Positions 22,253-36,494 of a DNA stretch of 64,000 nt are shown here, piece after piece. A program made the translations under genes and the position numbers. The DNA lies in the NCBI GenBank assembly GCA_002897115.2, contig BCIH01000003.1, forward strand, positions 62,001 through 126,000, written 5' to 3'. How positions within the stretch are numbered: the stretch's first letter is position 1; every line of letters begins with the position of its first letter. The stretch comes from Prototheca cutis (lineage: Eukaryota > Chlorophyta > Trebouxiophyceae > Chlorellales > Chlorellaceae). The notes below the pieces were generated by a model that was not told the origin of the DNA, did not search any database, and saw only the letters and a list, made by a program, of their open reading frames with translations.

Positions 22253-24694
22253 TCATGCGTAGGACCTGCGGCCCGGGCTGCGGCTGCGGTCACGCTGCGG
22301 CCCCGAGCCGTATTTGGACTTGAGGCGGTCGAGTGCGGCCTCCGACTGCTCCGGACCCCCCGCACTGCCACTCCCAGAGGCCCCGCGGCGCCGGCGGCCA
22401 AACTCGTCAAATTCCTCTTTGGCTTCGCGCTCCGCACGCCGCCGGCGGGCCTCCTGTGCTTCAAAGTCGTCCCGCTCCCGGAAACCGCCGGCCGCGCCTT
22501 CGCGCCGCATGTCCATCGTCCCGGGCTTGGCCGTGTGACACTGGTTGCACTCGCGCCGCCGCGCCCAGTTGACATTGCCGCACGAAGGGCACGGCCAGTC
22601 GTCGGGGGCAAACAGGCCCGCTGGGCCCTGAGGGGCCGCCACGACACGTTCACGGGCCGGAGGGGCAGCACCGCCAGCGGGGCCCGCTCCAGCCGCAGCC
22701 GCCGCGGGGCCGCCGGCCGGCGGCGCGCCGTAGCCGCCATCGTAACCGTAACCACCCTGGGGCGGCGGCGGCACGCCGTAGTCCTCAGCGGGCGGCGGCG
22801 CACCCTCGCTGTAGCCTGCCTGGTAATGTCCGGCAGGGGGGGGGTACTGCGCACCACCCGCACCGCCGTAGCCCTGGGCATCATAGCCACCCTCGCCGCC
22901 GCCGTGCGAGGGCTTTGGCGTGTTGCACCGGTTGCAGCGGTCACGCCAGCTGAAGCAGTTGTTGCCACAGCTCGGGCAGAGCCAGTCACCTGAGGTTGGA
23001 TTACGCCAGTCGATTTGATATCAGGTGTTGTGACTCGGGGGAAAAGGAAATCTATAACTGTCGCGTCCAACAGCACCTAGCCCCCAAACAGGAGCAGTTG
23101 GTCAAATGGCCCGCAATCAGGCCATGAGATCGTACTGTGAGCAAAGCAGACAAAACTATCTTTCACGCCCCATTCAGTCCAATGCCTCTGAAAGCAGCTG
23201 CAGTTGCAACACCACCATTTCGCTGCTCGCAGTTGCAAGACTCACCTGGACGACCGGGCGCGCCGCCTCCCCTGCCACCGGCGCCAGGTCCAGGGGCCGG
23301 TCCTCCATAGCCGCCACCGCCGGAAGCACCTCCAGCAGGCTTGGGAGCGCTGCACCGGTTGCAACGATCGCGCCAGCCGAAGCAATTGTTGCCGCAGCCT
23401 GGGCAGAGCCAGTCGCCCTCCCGAGCAGGGGCTCCACCCCCACCCACCCCCGGGGGTGGCCCTCCGTAACCGCCGCCGCCGCTGGGAGCACCTCCAGCGG
23501 GCTTTGGGGTGCTGCAGCGATTGCAACGATCGCGCCAGCCGAAGCAATTGTTGCCGCAGTTCGGGCAGAGCCAATCGCCTTCACGAGCGCCACCGCCACC
23601 GCCTGTGCAATTCACACCAAAGAACCGTGAAACAGCAACACCCGCAAGCGTGGGGACATAACAATCTCCATCACCAAGCACAAAACGCAGCTACTGTGAG
23701 CAAACTGTGGAGCTCAGCAAGATCTCGGGACGCAGCAGGTCTCCATGCATTGGCCTACACAGCATCCATGCAGAAATGAACCTTAACCGCATCGCAACAG
23801 TCGGCACCCACCTCCGCCGTAGCCGCCGCCGCCGCCGCCGCCCCGAGATTGAGGGGGCCCAGAGCCGTAGCCACGGTCACCGTAGCCGCGGTCACGGTCA
23901 CGGTCGCCGTAGCCTCCGCCACCGCCACCGTAGCCGCGGTCACGGTCGCCATAGCCTCCGCCACCGCCGCCGCGGTCACGGTCGCCGTAGCCACGATCGC
24001 GGTCGCCGTAACGATCGCTGCCACGATCACGGTCGCCGCCACCACCCCGGCCGTACCCTTGGCCACCAGAGCCCCTGTAGTCGCCATATCCTCCGCCGTA
24101 CGCATCGCCAGCGTTGCTGCCAGGCTTCTCTGCCATGCTGACGGAGATGGCCTTCCCTGGAGACCGGCGGTGGTTGCAATGGGGGGCAGGGTCTTCGCGG
24201 CACATGAACCCCCCCCTGCTCGGCTGCACCCCATCACACCGCCGCCAGCACCACCACCACACTATCCACCAGGGCCCGGCGCATCCTTTCCTCAGCCAAC
24301 TTGCCCATGAACTCTTTGCCGTCAAACCAGGAGGGGGCCTGGTTGGCGGCAAACGGATCCTCGTAAGTGATGGTGGCGTCGCCCTTGAGCTCCCCCGTCG
24401 CCTTGTCTCTGTACAGCCANATCTGTGGGGGCAGGCGGGGCGGGCGGTGTGTGCCAGCGCGCCGGCCGTGCACGGAGGATGGTCGGGGATGTGTCGAACT
24501 TCAGGACTCCCCCACCATCGTCTCCCTATCTCCCCAGTGTCCACCTTGGGTGCTGGGGGTCGCTTCTTCTTGTCCATCTTGATCATGCCGATCTGCCCAA
24601 AGTGGGCAGCCAGCTGCTCGACCGTGACATCCTTTGGCAAGCCGCTGATGTATATCTGGTCCCGGTCATCGTCGAAGTTTTCAAAGCTCGCCAT
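22253..24694 (-). CDS. TAF15/FUS-like RNA-binding protein: RRM, RGG, four RanBP2 fingers
   Basis: Five exons (24545-24694, 24305-24422, 23812-24156, 23246-23602, 22253-22989) join in phase to 568 residues. The N-terminal RRM starts at [11 protein letters not shown] and closes at [12 protein letters not shown] Gly/Arg/Asp/Tyr low-complexity tract of [12 protein letters not shown] repeats follows. Then come four RanBP2-type zinc fingers: two nearly identical copies in exon 4 ([19 protein letters not shown]), a third in exon 5 ([11 protein letters not shown]) and a divergent fourth ([19 protein letters not shown]). The C-terminus is Arg/Ser-rich. This order matches FET proteins and plant TAF15b, which act in transcription and RNA processing in the nucleus. 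The intron after exon 2 has a GC donor (G|GCAAGT), required by the RRM reading frame. One N lies at 24420. Confidence 0.9.
23346..23592 (-). repeat. Tandem duplication of RanBP2 finger coding unit
   Basis: Two near-identical units 162 nt apart encode the first two zinc fingers. A stretch of about 40 nt around 23359 and again at 23521 is the same at the DNA level, which suggests recent duplication or gene conversion. Confidence 0.85.
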
Positions 24695-24991
24695 CTTGGT
24701 GAATCTGCACAAACAATGTGCGGAATTAATGTATCCGCACAAGAAGGCGGGGGGCAATGGGCAGCCTGCCCTGAGGGGGCGGGATTGTTGTGATGGAGCG
24801 GCAAAGGATATCCGCGTCCCCAAGTACCCAAAATTTACCCACCGCGGATAGCCCCACCTGCAGCCGTGAATCCTCTCCCTCCTGCCTATATCAAAACTAT
24901 TCTTTTTGCCAATGATGACTTTTTCTCCATCGCAATTCCCGTAAGATCTTGTCTGCAGTGCACCCACGGTCCAGGCAAACCACCGATCCAA
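24695..24991. other. Intergenic: TAF15-like promoter and monooxygenase 3' end
   Basis: This region of about 300 bp separates two genes on the same strand. No motif is recognised. Confidence 0.5.
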
Positions 24992-27514
<2,523 letters not shown>

Positions 27515-27568
27515 TGTTGGCAAGACAGCTCCCTTAACTGCACGTGTCGGGAGGAGTCCCCCGGCAAA

Positions 27569-28238
27569 TCAGAGCTTGAGCTGACTCAGAAGCGACTGGA
27601 GCTCCGCCTGCACCTCGTCACCACGCTCATCCCTGTGGAAATAAAAGGGTGGCAGATAGAAACCCCCTAAGCAACCCACGGGACATATGCACTGATCGTC
27701 GCCATGCACTGGGGCACCCATGCAGCCATTGATCTGCACAATGCAATGTATATCAAACAAGTGATCGTCTTGTTTTGTTCAAAAGCAGTGCTGGCCCGGC
27801 ACCACAGATGGCTTGGGTTGCTCCACACCTGCTGCCAGCAGCACCATACCTCTGTTTCCGAGCAAGCCAGCAGTCCAATTCACTCTCCCCCCCACATTCG
27901 TTCGCGTACTTTTTCTGGACGAGGATGTCCTGGATCTTGTGCAGGAGCTTGAGGCGGTGCTGGGCGTACTTGGACTCCTTGGGGAGCAGGGAAAATACAC
28001 TGATGGCCTCCCTCACCGCCACCAGCTGCTGCTCCTCACTCAGGTCCTCCGCAGCGGACACCCACTTCTGCTTGAACAGACGAAAGGTCTTCTTTTTCGT
28101 TTCTGTCGGTGGCTGCTTTGCCGGAGGGCGATCTAGAGGGCGGGTGCTGCTGGAGAGCTTGGACTTGCCGGCGGAGCGCCGTCGGGCACGTAGCCGCTCG
28201 GCCACTACCAGGGCCTCGCTGACATCGCCTTCCTCCAT
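27569..28238 (-). CDS. Small conserved-looking protein of unknown function
   Basis: Two exons (27910-28238, 27569-27632) join in phase to 130 residues. I do not recognise the family. The first 55 residues are basic and low-complexity (AERLRARRRSAGKS). The rest looks helical and structured, with FRLFKQKWVSAAEDLSEEQQ, VREAISVFSLLPKESKYA and LKLLHKIQDILVQKK, then the short final exon ending LQSLLSQLKL. The helical amphipathic pattern suggests a coiled-coil or complex subunit, but that is only inference. The gene is divergent from UHRF/VIM and its stop is 54 bp from the monooxygenase start. Confidence 0.7.
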
Positions 28239-28580
28239 CCACGCATCACCACCCTGCGGCCGCAGGGTTTTCCACTAATATTTCATGTCTCGGCGGAAGG
28301 ACGATCGCGACCCGGTCAGATCTGGCGACGTGCGCTGTAGGTCTTGCCTGCCGATCGGGCCAGTCGGGGCCAGTCGCTCGGAAGCATCGCTGCATGGGAA
28401 ATTTTGAATCCCTGGTGAATGCCATCGGCTACTCTGTTCTTCCAGCGCCCACTTCCGATCGCAGAGGATCTGCACCAAGCCAGCTGTCGACATTTTGACC
28501 GCTCTTTTGGCTACTATTTTGTCCTGTGTTGAGTGGCCGAGGGTCGAGCTCAGTACGGTGCTCGGCAGAACTCTGTCACC
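28239..28580. other. Divergent intergenic region
   Basis: These 342 bp lie between the small unknown gene and UHRF/VIM and should hold both promoters. Nothing specific is seen. Confidence 0.5.
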
Positions 28581-29995
28581 ATGGAGCAGTCCGAGCTGAT
28601 GAAGAAGGTCATGGAGATTCAGAGGGATCCCACGCTCTCGGATGCCGAGAAAGCGGTGAAGAGACAGCAGCTGATGGCTGGGAAGTGGGCGCAGCCCGCC
28701 GAGGACGCCAAGGAGGACACGGGTGCGGCGATTTTGAATCGGCCCCTTTGGCGGTGCTGGGGACCTAGGCTTTGGGGGTTTGCGGGGTGGGGGGGGCTTG
28801 CAGCAGGCACATGCCGTTCCATGTGAATGCCCACTGTTCCTCACGTGGCCCATGCGCAGAGTCGGAGGCTGCCGCCAAGAAGGAGGAAGAGCATGGGCTC
28901 AAGGACACCCTCCAGTGCACCATCTGCCACGAGCTCTGTAACCGCCCGGTCACGGTAAGTGATTGAGAGCTGGATGTGCGTGTGTGTGATTGTTTGTGTG
29001 TTTCAAGGTAGTTCAAATTAGCAGTGCTGCGTTGTGAAAGTTTGCATGGTGTCTTTGGCTTGCCATACCCTGTAGCACAGCGATTGAGCAGAGACTGCTC
29101 TCCTCTCAAACATGGGCCCCTCCCCCTGCAGGCACCTTGCCAGCACAATTTTTGCCTCAAGTGCTTCCAGGACCACGTGAACAAGTCCAAGAAGAAGTGC
29201 TGCCCCACGTGCCGCAGCGATGTATGTGCACATGTTCTCTCTGGGGTTTCCAAATGGTGCTGCATTGGCTCTGTCCTCTGAGCGGTGTGGGGGGGAGGCA
29301 GGGCCAGCTCCGGAGTTTCCATTCCGATGGTTATCACCTCTATGCAGACTACTCTAATCATTCTCGCTCACCCCATACTTGCCAAACAAACCTCTGCACA
29401 GTTTGGAGCTAAATTCTGTGCCAATCCACGGATCAACACCGCGCTCACCGTCGCCATCCGCGCCTTTAAGATTGGTGCTCCCACTGCCGTCGGCAAGCCA
29501 TTTGAGAGGTGCGTGCTTGTCGGGTGGACCTGTTGCGATGGAAGAAAGGAGGGCGTGATGACTGCAGTGGTCGCAGTTTCGGCAAGGCAATCCTGTGAAA
29601 CAGTTTGCTGCAGGCAGCACCTGCCACGTTCTGACGGCACCGTTCACGCTTCCCATGCATTCGCCCAATGCGTTCAGGATCAACAACGCCGACCGGCCCG
29701 ACGAGGCATTCACCACAGAGCGTGCCGTTCGGGCAGGCCGCGCAAATGCCGCCAGGTCCATGGACATTTTTCTTTCCAGAGGGAATGGTTCTTTTTAGTG
29801 TGTTGCGGTATGGATGCTGTCTGGCATGCCATGCATGCTCACCCGCTGTCCCTGCAAGCACCAACTCATCCTTTTTCCTGCCACTGTCAGTGGCCGGATC
29901 ATGGTCAATGTGCCCAACGACCACTTTGGGCCGATCCCAGCCAAAGCTGACCCTCGGGGCATGGTGGGTTTTCTTAGGGTTGGCAGACAAGGAGA

Positions 29996-30064
<69 letters not shown>

Positions 30065-32689
30065 CTACCAACCAGAGGCCGTCACTGTGCAGGAGACCTG
30101 GAACACTTGCCCTGCCGGACAACAGGATCCATGCAGCGCATTTTCCTTTGCCGTCAGACGCCACACCAACCCTTTCTCTACAGGGTATCCGGGTGGGCGA
30201 CTGGTGGAAGGACCGGCTGGACTGCCGCCAGTGGGGCGCGCACTTCCCGCATGTCGCGGGCATTGCCGGCCAGTCCAACGTCGGCGCGCAGTCTGTCGTG
30301 CTCTCTGGCGGGTGTGTGGGTGCAGGAGGGGGTGTAGGGAGAGGGAAGAGCCTGTTTGACCGATGAAGATAAGGGAGTTTGTGCAGTGTCTGGCTGTGCC
30401 ATGCCTGGTAGTGCACTCCAGTGCTTGTTTTTTTCGTTTTCCAGACCTCATCCGCTTCTTCTAAACATGAAAAAATAACCCTGAAACGAATGAGTACGCT
30501 GCTGGCCACACCTCTCCAGGTATGAGGACGATCGGGACGAGGGCGAGTGGTTCCTGTACACCGGCTCTGGTGGTCGTGACTTGAGCGGGAACAAGCGCAC
30601 GAACAAGGTTCAGTCGTTTGACCAGACGTTCGAAAGCATGAACAAGGCACTGAAGTTGTCCTGTCTCAAGGGTCTTCCCGTCCGCGTGGTGCGATCTTTC
30701 AAGGAGAAGCGGTCGGCCTATGCGCCGAGCGAGGAGACCCCCGTGCGCTACGACGGCGTCTACCGCATCGTGCGGTGCTGGCGCAAGCCGGGGAACCAGG
30801 GACCTCTGGTCTGCCGCTACCTCTTTGTCCGCTGTGACAACGAACCCGCACCCTGGTCCTCCGAAGGTTGTTTGGCCTCCCTTGTTTGGTAGTCTGGGGG
30901 ATGTTTGGGTCAAAAGAAGCCGTTGCCCACGTGCATGAAGGCGGAAATGCACACACACAAACTACCAGACATGCACGCAACCCATGGTGGCAATCGCAGA
31001 TGTGGGTGACAGTCCGGGCGGGGATGAGCGGCTTCCCCCCGAGGCCCAGGAGGAGATGAAGAGTGCCGACCGGGGTCAAATCTTCTCCATGACCGAAAAG
31101 CCGTGGTGGGGCTGGCTGGACGATGAAAACGTGCGCAGATGCGATGGGTGGGCATTGTGGCGGGAAAGGAAGGGAGGGACGGAGGGTACCTAGGGTGGTT
31201 TTTTGTGGCAGGGTGGGTGAGCGTCTCTTGTCCATAAATTCCTATAGCAGTGGTTGGTCCCAGCACGGTCATTCCCATTTGCTGTTGCTGCCACGTCCAT
31301 GAATGCATTCTGCCCACCCCACCGACGGCCACAGAAATGGGGCTGGACACGGGACCCCCCCGCGAGTCAGCACCGGGCTGCCGGCGAGTCCACGGGCCCC
31401 AAGGCCGTACGCAAGCGTGTTTCCGAGCAGGAAAAGGCACTGCGTGAATTTGCCTGTGGCATCTGCAAGAATGTCGTGGTGCAACCCGTCTCCACGCCCT
31501 GTGGTGAGTAGGGTCCTTTTCGGTCAAAACGAGCCCTGAATTTCTTTCCTTCCCACACACCCCCAAAAGAGGAACACACAATTCTCACTCCCATTCTCGC
31601 TCTGCTCCCACAAACAAACAACTACACATTCCACAGGGCACAACTTCTGCAAGGCATGCCTGGACAGTCGGTTTGAGGGCATTGCCGACGAGATTGCCGG
31701 GGGCGGGCACGCCGCGGGCGTGCGGTCCATGCGCGTGCGCAAGCAGCTCAAGCCCTGCCCCGTGTGCAAGGCCGACCTCATGGAGTTTTTACGCTCCGCG
31801 CAAGTCAACCGTGACATGGCCGAGGTCGTGGCCAAGCTGGTGGAAAGCGTGGCCAAAGCCAAGGCCGAGGCCAAGGCCCAAGAGAGCAGTGGTGATGGTG
31901 ATGGTGATGGGGAGGATGAGAATGAGGCTGCCACTGGCGAGGACGACACCGCAGCTGCTGCTGCTGAAGAGGCAGCCGACACTACAGAAGGTGCGGCAAG
32001 ACCTGACACTGCCGACGGTGCAACAGCTGCGATGGCCGCTGATGGCGACGCGTCGTCGTCCGATGTCTCTGCCCGGGGGGCCCGGGAGCCGGCACTGGCC
32101 GCACACCAAGTGGAAGCCTTCAGTCCGGCCTCGCCCCAGCCCGCCCCGGTCGTCAAGCCCGCAAGTGCGTCGAGAGGGCTGGTGCCTTTTTTGGAGGGGT
32201 GGGTGTGGGAGCTGGGGATGCTTGCAGACTTGTCCCTCGGCTGCTCACCAGTACCAACAAGCCATTGACCGACCGTTGAACCGACAACCACCTGCAGACA
32301 AAGCAGTGGATGTGCTGGTTTCTGAGTTTGAGGAGTTTGACCCCGAACTCATCTCGGCGCTGTTGGAACAAGAGGACGGTGACGAGGGTGAGACTGGTTA
32401 TTGGACGAGCCTCTTTTCTTCCTTTTATTGGTTATTGGCGCGGGGGAGAAGGGGGGCCCAGCTCATGCGCTGTCTATGAAAAAGATGTATCCCTTGTCAA
32501 AAGGCCTCATAACAAGCCCACCATCAAATCCACGCAGCTGCGGTACGATATGCGCTGCGCAAGATGCGGACCCAGATGGCCGCTGAGGCCAAGAAGCGGC
32601 AGAAGCAGGCGCAGCTTGACGGTGCGCCAGGTGGCAAGCCCACGCAGATCGAGGCGCCACCAGCAGCCAAGCGGGCCAGGGCAGCCTAG
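28581..32689 (+). CDS. UHRF1/VIM: UHRF1/VIM-type SRA-RING E3 ubiquitin ligase
   Basis: SRA proteins bind hemimethylated CpG and help maintain DNA methylation. Thirteen exons (28581-28722, 28860-28954, 29132-29221, 29402-29508, 29678-29755, 29891-29963, 30184-30311, 30520-30866, 31000-31130, 31335-31503, 31637-32164, 32298-32387, 32538-32689) join in phase to 709 residues. RING1 starts at LQCTICHELCNRPVT and continues CQHNFCLKCF...CCPTCRSD. The SRA/YDG domain includes FGPIPAKADPRG, DRLDCRQWGAHFPHVAGIAG, QSVVLSGGYEDDRDEGEWFL, YTGSGGRDL and VRYDGVYRIVRCWRKPG. RING2 is CGICKNVVVQPVSTPCGHNF...CPVCKAD. An acidic tail follows, then a basic C-terminus. Plant VIM proteins usually begin with a PHD finger; none is visible here. 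One donor (GTCCAT after 29755) is weak. Confidence 0.93.
29999..30061. repeat. 63-nt poly-G tract in UHRF/VIM intron
   Basis: An unbroken run of about 63 G lies in the intron between 29963 and 30184. It could be real, a sequencing artefact, or a collapsed region. Confidence 0.9.
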
Positions 32690-33005
32690 GAGGCCGTGTG
32701 TGTACGGCGCCCTTGGGCACGAGTTCCGAGGACAGTCCTCTTTCGGAAAGTGTGCGTTTTGCAGTTTCTCTTTTTTGGTTTCTCGGATACCCTTGGCAGC
32801 TACTCTTTATTGTCCCAAACACCCAATGTGGGCCAGATTCCCTGTCACACTCCTGCCAAACTCCTGCTCAAGCTGTAACACAGCAGGGCTCTCCAAAGTC
32901 AACAAACGGAAAGGGTCATTGCGTAGTTCTGGTGCAGGCAGGGTGCGTGATCGGTTGCTGTGAACATGCAGAGAATCATGTTGTCGAGCTTACTACACTC
33001 CCAAA
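32690..33005. other. Convergent intergenic region
   Basis: These 316 bp contain the 3' ends of UHRF/VIM and the FoP-domain gene. A TGTAA signal at 32874 serves UHRF/VIM. No ORF is convincing. Confidence 0.55.
32874..32878 (+). terminator. TGTAA polyadenylation signal (UHRF/VIM)
   Basis: The chlorophyte-type signal TGTAA lies 185 bp after the stop codon. Confidence 0.5.
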
Positions 33006-33838
33006 TCACTCCTTGGGTGCCTCCTCAGCCGGCTCAGCAGCCTCTGCTGGCTCGCCCGCCGCTGCCTCGGCAGCCACAGGCTTCTTGGCCCAGTAGTCAT
33101 CCATGTCCGAGTTTAGCTTCTGTATGGCAGGAAAACGGAGGTGCAACAGCTGCTGAGCGTCCAGATCCAATTCCCATTCCCAACGCCTGGAAACTCCCCG
33201 TCCAGTGGACATGGTGAAGCAGCACCCGCTCGGCGACCCAATCCAATGTGGAGCCCTGCATGTCCACCTCCCACACAAACAAACCTGAGAGGCGGTCTTG
33301 GCGTCCTTCATGAAGTAAGAGTCGAGCTCGGCATCCAGGTCCTCCTTGGACACAGGCTTGCTCTTCTGCTGGGGCTTGGCGGGCCGAGCGCCGCGGCCGC
33401 CTGCATGGGACAGGTGTCCAGCTGGTCAGGACTCATGCCGACATATCTGGAATGCCATGCCGGACAACCACATGTCGACCAGGCCACTCGGACGCCTGCA
33501 ATCCTCCTGTACGGCACTCACCCTTGCCACTCCTGTCCTGACCCTTGCCGTCCCTCCTCTGGCCCGCTCCACTGCCGGGCTTCCTGATGCTGCCGCGTGC
33601 AGGAATAGATCCGCTGTTCCTCCCCTGGTTCCGCTGCCCTGCGCCTCCCCTGCCGGCCACAGCCTTGCCGCTCCTGGGGTCAGATGGCAAGCGATGGCAC
33701 AGTCGTCAACTCGCCATCGCCACGGCATGAGTCATCCCCGAGAGGTTTATTTTCGCTGCATTGTACGCCAGACATCCCATGCTCGTACCTGTCTCCGCCG
33801 CGGCCTCCCCCACGCCCGCGACGATCAGCCATTGTCAT
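33006..33838 (-). CDS. RGG and FoP-duplication domain protein (CHTOP/ALY-like)
   Basis: Four exons (33789-33838, 33522-33673, 33285-33400, 33006-33119) join in phase to about 143 residues. The protein starts with an Arg/Gly tract (ADRRGRGGGRGGDRSGK), continues with basic low complexity, and ends in the paired FoP motif DLDAELDSYFMKDA and SDMDDYWAKK followed by an Ala/Glu tail. This layout matches CHTOP and the C-terminal part of ALY/THO4 mRNA export adaptors, where the paired motif contacts the UAP56 helicase. There is no RRM, so it is not a full ALY. A second in-frame ATG lies at 33832. Confidence 0.78.
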
Positions 33839-34214
33839 GTCCGGAGGCTGGGCTGAGGTCTGGTTGATGCAGAAGACTCCGGTGTCTGCCCTCAAATCAG
33901 TCCGTCGAGCTAAGAAGCGCAAAGTGAATACAATGTATTACCTGGAGCACCTGGTGCGGGACGGCCTGAGGAGCCCTCGCTAGGTGCACGCCATGACAAT
34001 CGGGCGAACTATTGGATGTGCAGCCAGCTCCCAAACAAACAGGGGAAAGTGATCCTGTGGGGCTCCGCTCCGGGCAAATGCACACCAGGTCGTCGATATG
34101 CACACACCAACAGGTGTCTCATTGGTTACAACATAGCTGATCTATCTTGTCGCCCGAATAGCTTGACTTGAGCTGCGATCGGAGTGCTGCTGCGACAAAT
34201 ATGTAAAGGCAGAC
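33839..34214. other. Divergent intergenic region FoP/APE2
   Basis: These 376 bp lie between two diverging starts and are presumed to hold both promoters. No element is recognised. Confidence 0.5.
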
Positions 34215-36244
34215 ATGACGGAGTCAGTAGCCATCCTGTCATGGAATGTGGCCGCGCTGGTAAGTGCAGGGCTGGCTGTCCTGCTCCCCAGACTACATTT
34301 GCGTTTCCATATGATGTCATAGACCGATGATGATGGCATGGGCAGATGGCACTGCAACCCCAACCAATGCAGGCACCCACACTGAAGAACATCGATCTGA
34401 AATACGGATCCATGGCGCAGTTCCTTGAGACCCAGGGTCTGGACATTCTCTGCTTGCAGGTGCATTGATTGTGGTCTGCTCAGAGTGCAATGAAGGAGCT
34501 GTTCCTTCCTCCAGCACTGGACCTGCATGCCGGTGGGCGGGTGCCAAGCCTGTCCTTCTTGCCCCCCCACTCCAGGAAACCAAGCTGAGTGAGGCACAGC
34601 TGACAAAGGATACCGTGTGCATAGGGGACTACCAGGTGTGCATGGGTTGGGCTGCGTACCACGACAACGTCCGACTTTTGTGTATTTGAAAAGGGATTGG
34701 ACGGATGACAAAGGGTTTCCATGTCGCCTATCGCCCGGCCAGCTGGCATGGGAAGCAACTACCCTCCATCCCCCACAGTCCTTTTGGGCCGTGTCGCGAG
34801 AGAAAAAGGGGTATTCTGGTGTGGTGACATACGTCTCCCCCCGATGGGCGCCGGTCGACGCTTGGACCGACTGCCTTGGCTCTGGAGACTCTGACATTGA
34901 TAGAGAAGGCAAGTTGATGTAGCATTGATTGGAAAGAAGAGAGTGTGCGAAAGAATGCTGGACTTGTTTGACTGTTAGGACCACCTCTTGATGATTCCGT
35001 GAAGCGTGCTTGCTTCATGTGTTGCAGTGGCTTGGAGGATGGCGCCGTAGGGTGTGAGAAGGCAGCTCCAGGTTGGGCAACAAACACTGGATTCCGGGTG
35101 AACACCTGCCCCACTTCTTCCTACAGGGCGGTTGGTGATCACAGACCATGTGGCATTTGTGTTGCTGAATGTCTACGTTCCCAATGCTGGAGAGCGTCCA
35201 GCCCGGTCCCGGCTGGGCTTCAAGCTTGACTTTCTCAGAGCGCTCAAACGCAAGGCCGACGAGTTCAGGAGCCGAGGTCGCCAGGTATGTGGGGAAATTT
35301 TTTAGGTGGGGGGAGTTCCTTAGATTTGGAACATTTTCCCTGGTAACCACTGCTCTTCAGAATCATGCTCATCATGCCCATATTCTTCTTTTGACAAAAG
35401 ATGGCTGCAGCCATGGCCCCCTTGCATCATCAAAACAGCCCCCTCCGGACAAGAAAGGGTGAAAACTCCTCCACAAAATCATGGACAGGTACTGATCGTG
35501 GGGGACTTTAACGTCGCAGTCGAGCGGCGGGATGTGCATCCCGCCATGAAATTTGACGAGATGTATGCGGGTGAGGAGCTGGGGGCCATGCGCGCGTTCC
35601 TGGCAGGGCGGGAATATGTTGATGTCTGGCGCCAGCTGCACCCGGCGGCCGGCGAGGTTTTCACCTGCTGGGACGAGCGCACCTCTGCCCGGGCCTTCAA
35701 CCGAGGTGTCCGCATCGATTACATTTTGGCGACACCTGGGTTGCTCGCGGCAACCGATGCTCCGGCGATCTGTGACGTCGTCCCCGTCGACGTTCTGCCC
35801 CCAAAGTGGAGCGACCACGCTGGACTGCGGCTGGAGCTGGGTGGACTGCAGCCGCCGGCGCCGGGTCGCTCCCCCTGCCCGGCCTGGCTCACCAGACGGG
35901 AGCGGCTGATCGATTCCCGACAGCGCAGCATCAAAGACATGTTTGGCGGCGCGAGGAAAAAGGCCCGGCTGGAAGGAGGACCCCGGAAGACATCCGACGG
36001 CGGCGATGAGCGTAGGCCGCAAGGAGACCAGGGTGCGAGTGGTGTTGAGACAGTGGTGCAACGGGAATCTCTGGAACGCAGTGTTGCTGGTTGCAACCAG
36101 GCCAGTGGGAGCGACATGGTGACGAACAGCGGCGCACCTGATCCCCCCGCAAATGACCAAGACCNCCCCCCGGGTCAAACCGCCGCACCGCCGCCCTCAG
36201 CCCCCAAGAGGGGCACCATCTCTTCATTCTTTGTTAAAAGGTAG
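34215..36244 (+). CDS. APEX2: AP endonuclease 2-like (ExoIII family) with PIP-box-like motifs
   Basis: ExoIII-family enzymes cut DNA 5' to abasic sites and trim 3' ends in base-excision repair. Six exons (34215-34259, 34373-34459, 34576-34635, 34779-34908, 35127-35284, 35489-36244) join in phase to 411 residues. Catalytic blocks are seen in order: ILSWNVAAL, LDILCLQETKL (metal Glu), KGYSGVVTY, LLNVYVPNAG (catalytic Tyr), VLIVGDFNVA (Asp, Asn), RGVRIDYIL and WSDHAGL (Asp-His). After the nuclease fold comes QRSIKDMFGG, resembling a PCNA-interacting peptide, then about 90 low-complexity residues and a final GTISSFFVKR, also PIP-like. APE2 normally ends in a GRF zinc finger, which is absent. The intron after 34908 needs a GC donor (G|GCAAGT) to keep frame. 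One N lies at 36164. Confidence 0.88.
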
Positions 36245-36494
36245 CAAAATGACTACCAACCCATATATGTACCAACTCAGAACTCTGAATATTTGGCTGC
36301 AACAAGCACTCTCAAACCCGCTGCGTCACCAGTTTTCTCTGTGAGCCCAAAGGGGAGGTACAAACGCTCCCTGGCCACTTGTACCACATTGAGACAGCAG
36401 CGCCTAGACAGCAGCATCAGCGCAATGTCGGTCAGTTACAAACGAGATTGGATTTGCCGGGCCCCGCCATGGAGTCAACCACACATCCATGCCA

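Noticed and set aside
22102..23076. 324-codon minus-strand frame beside the TAF15-like gene
   Set aside because: It is another frame of the finger-coding exon; the zinc-finger frame has the conserved Cys and Trp residues.
29999..30061. Poly-Gly/poly-Pro open frames across the G run
   Set aside because: They are homopolymer artefacts lying within an intron.
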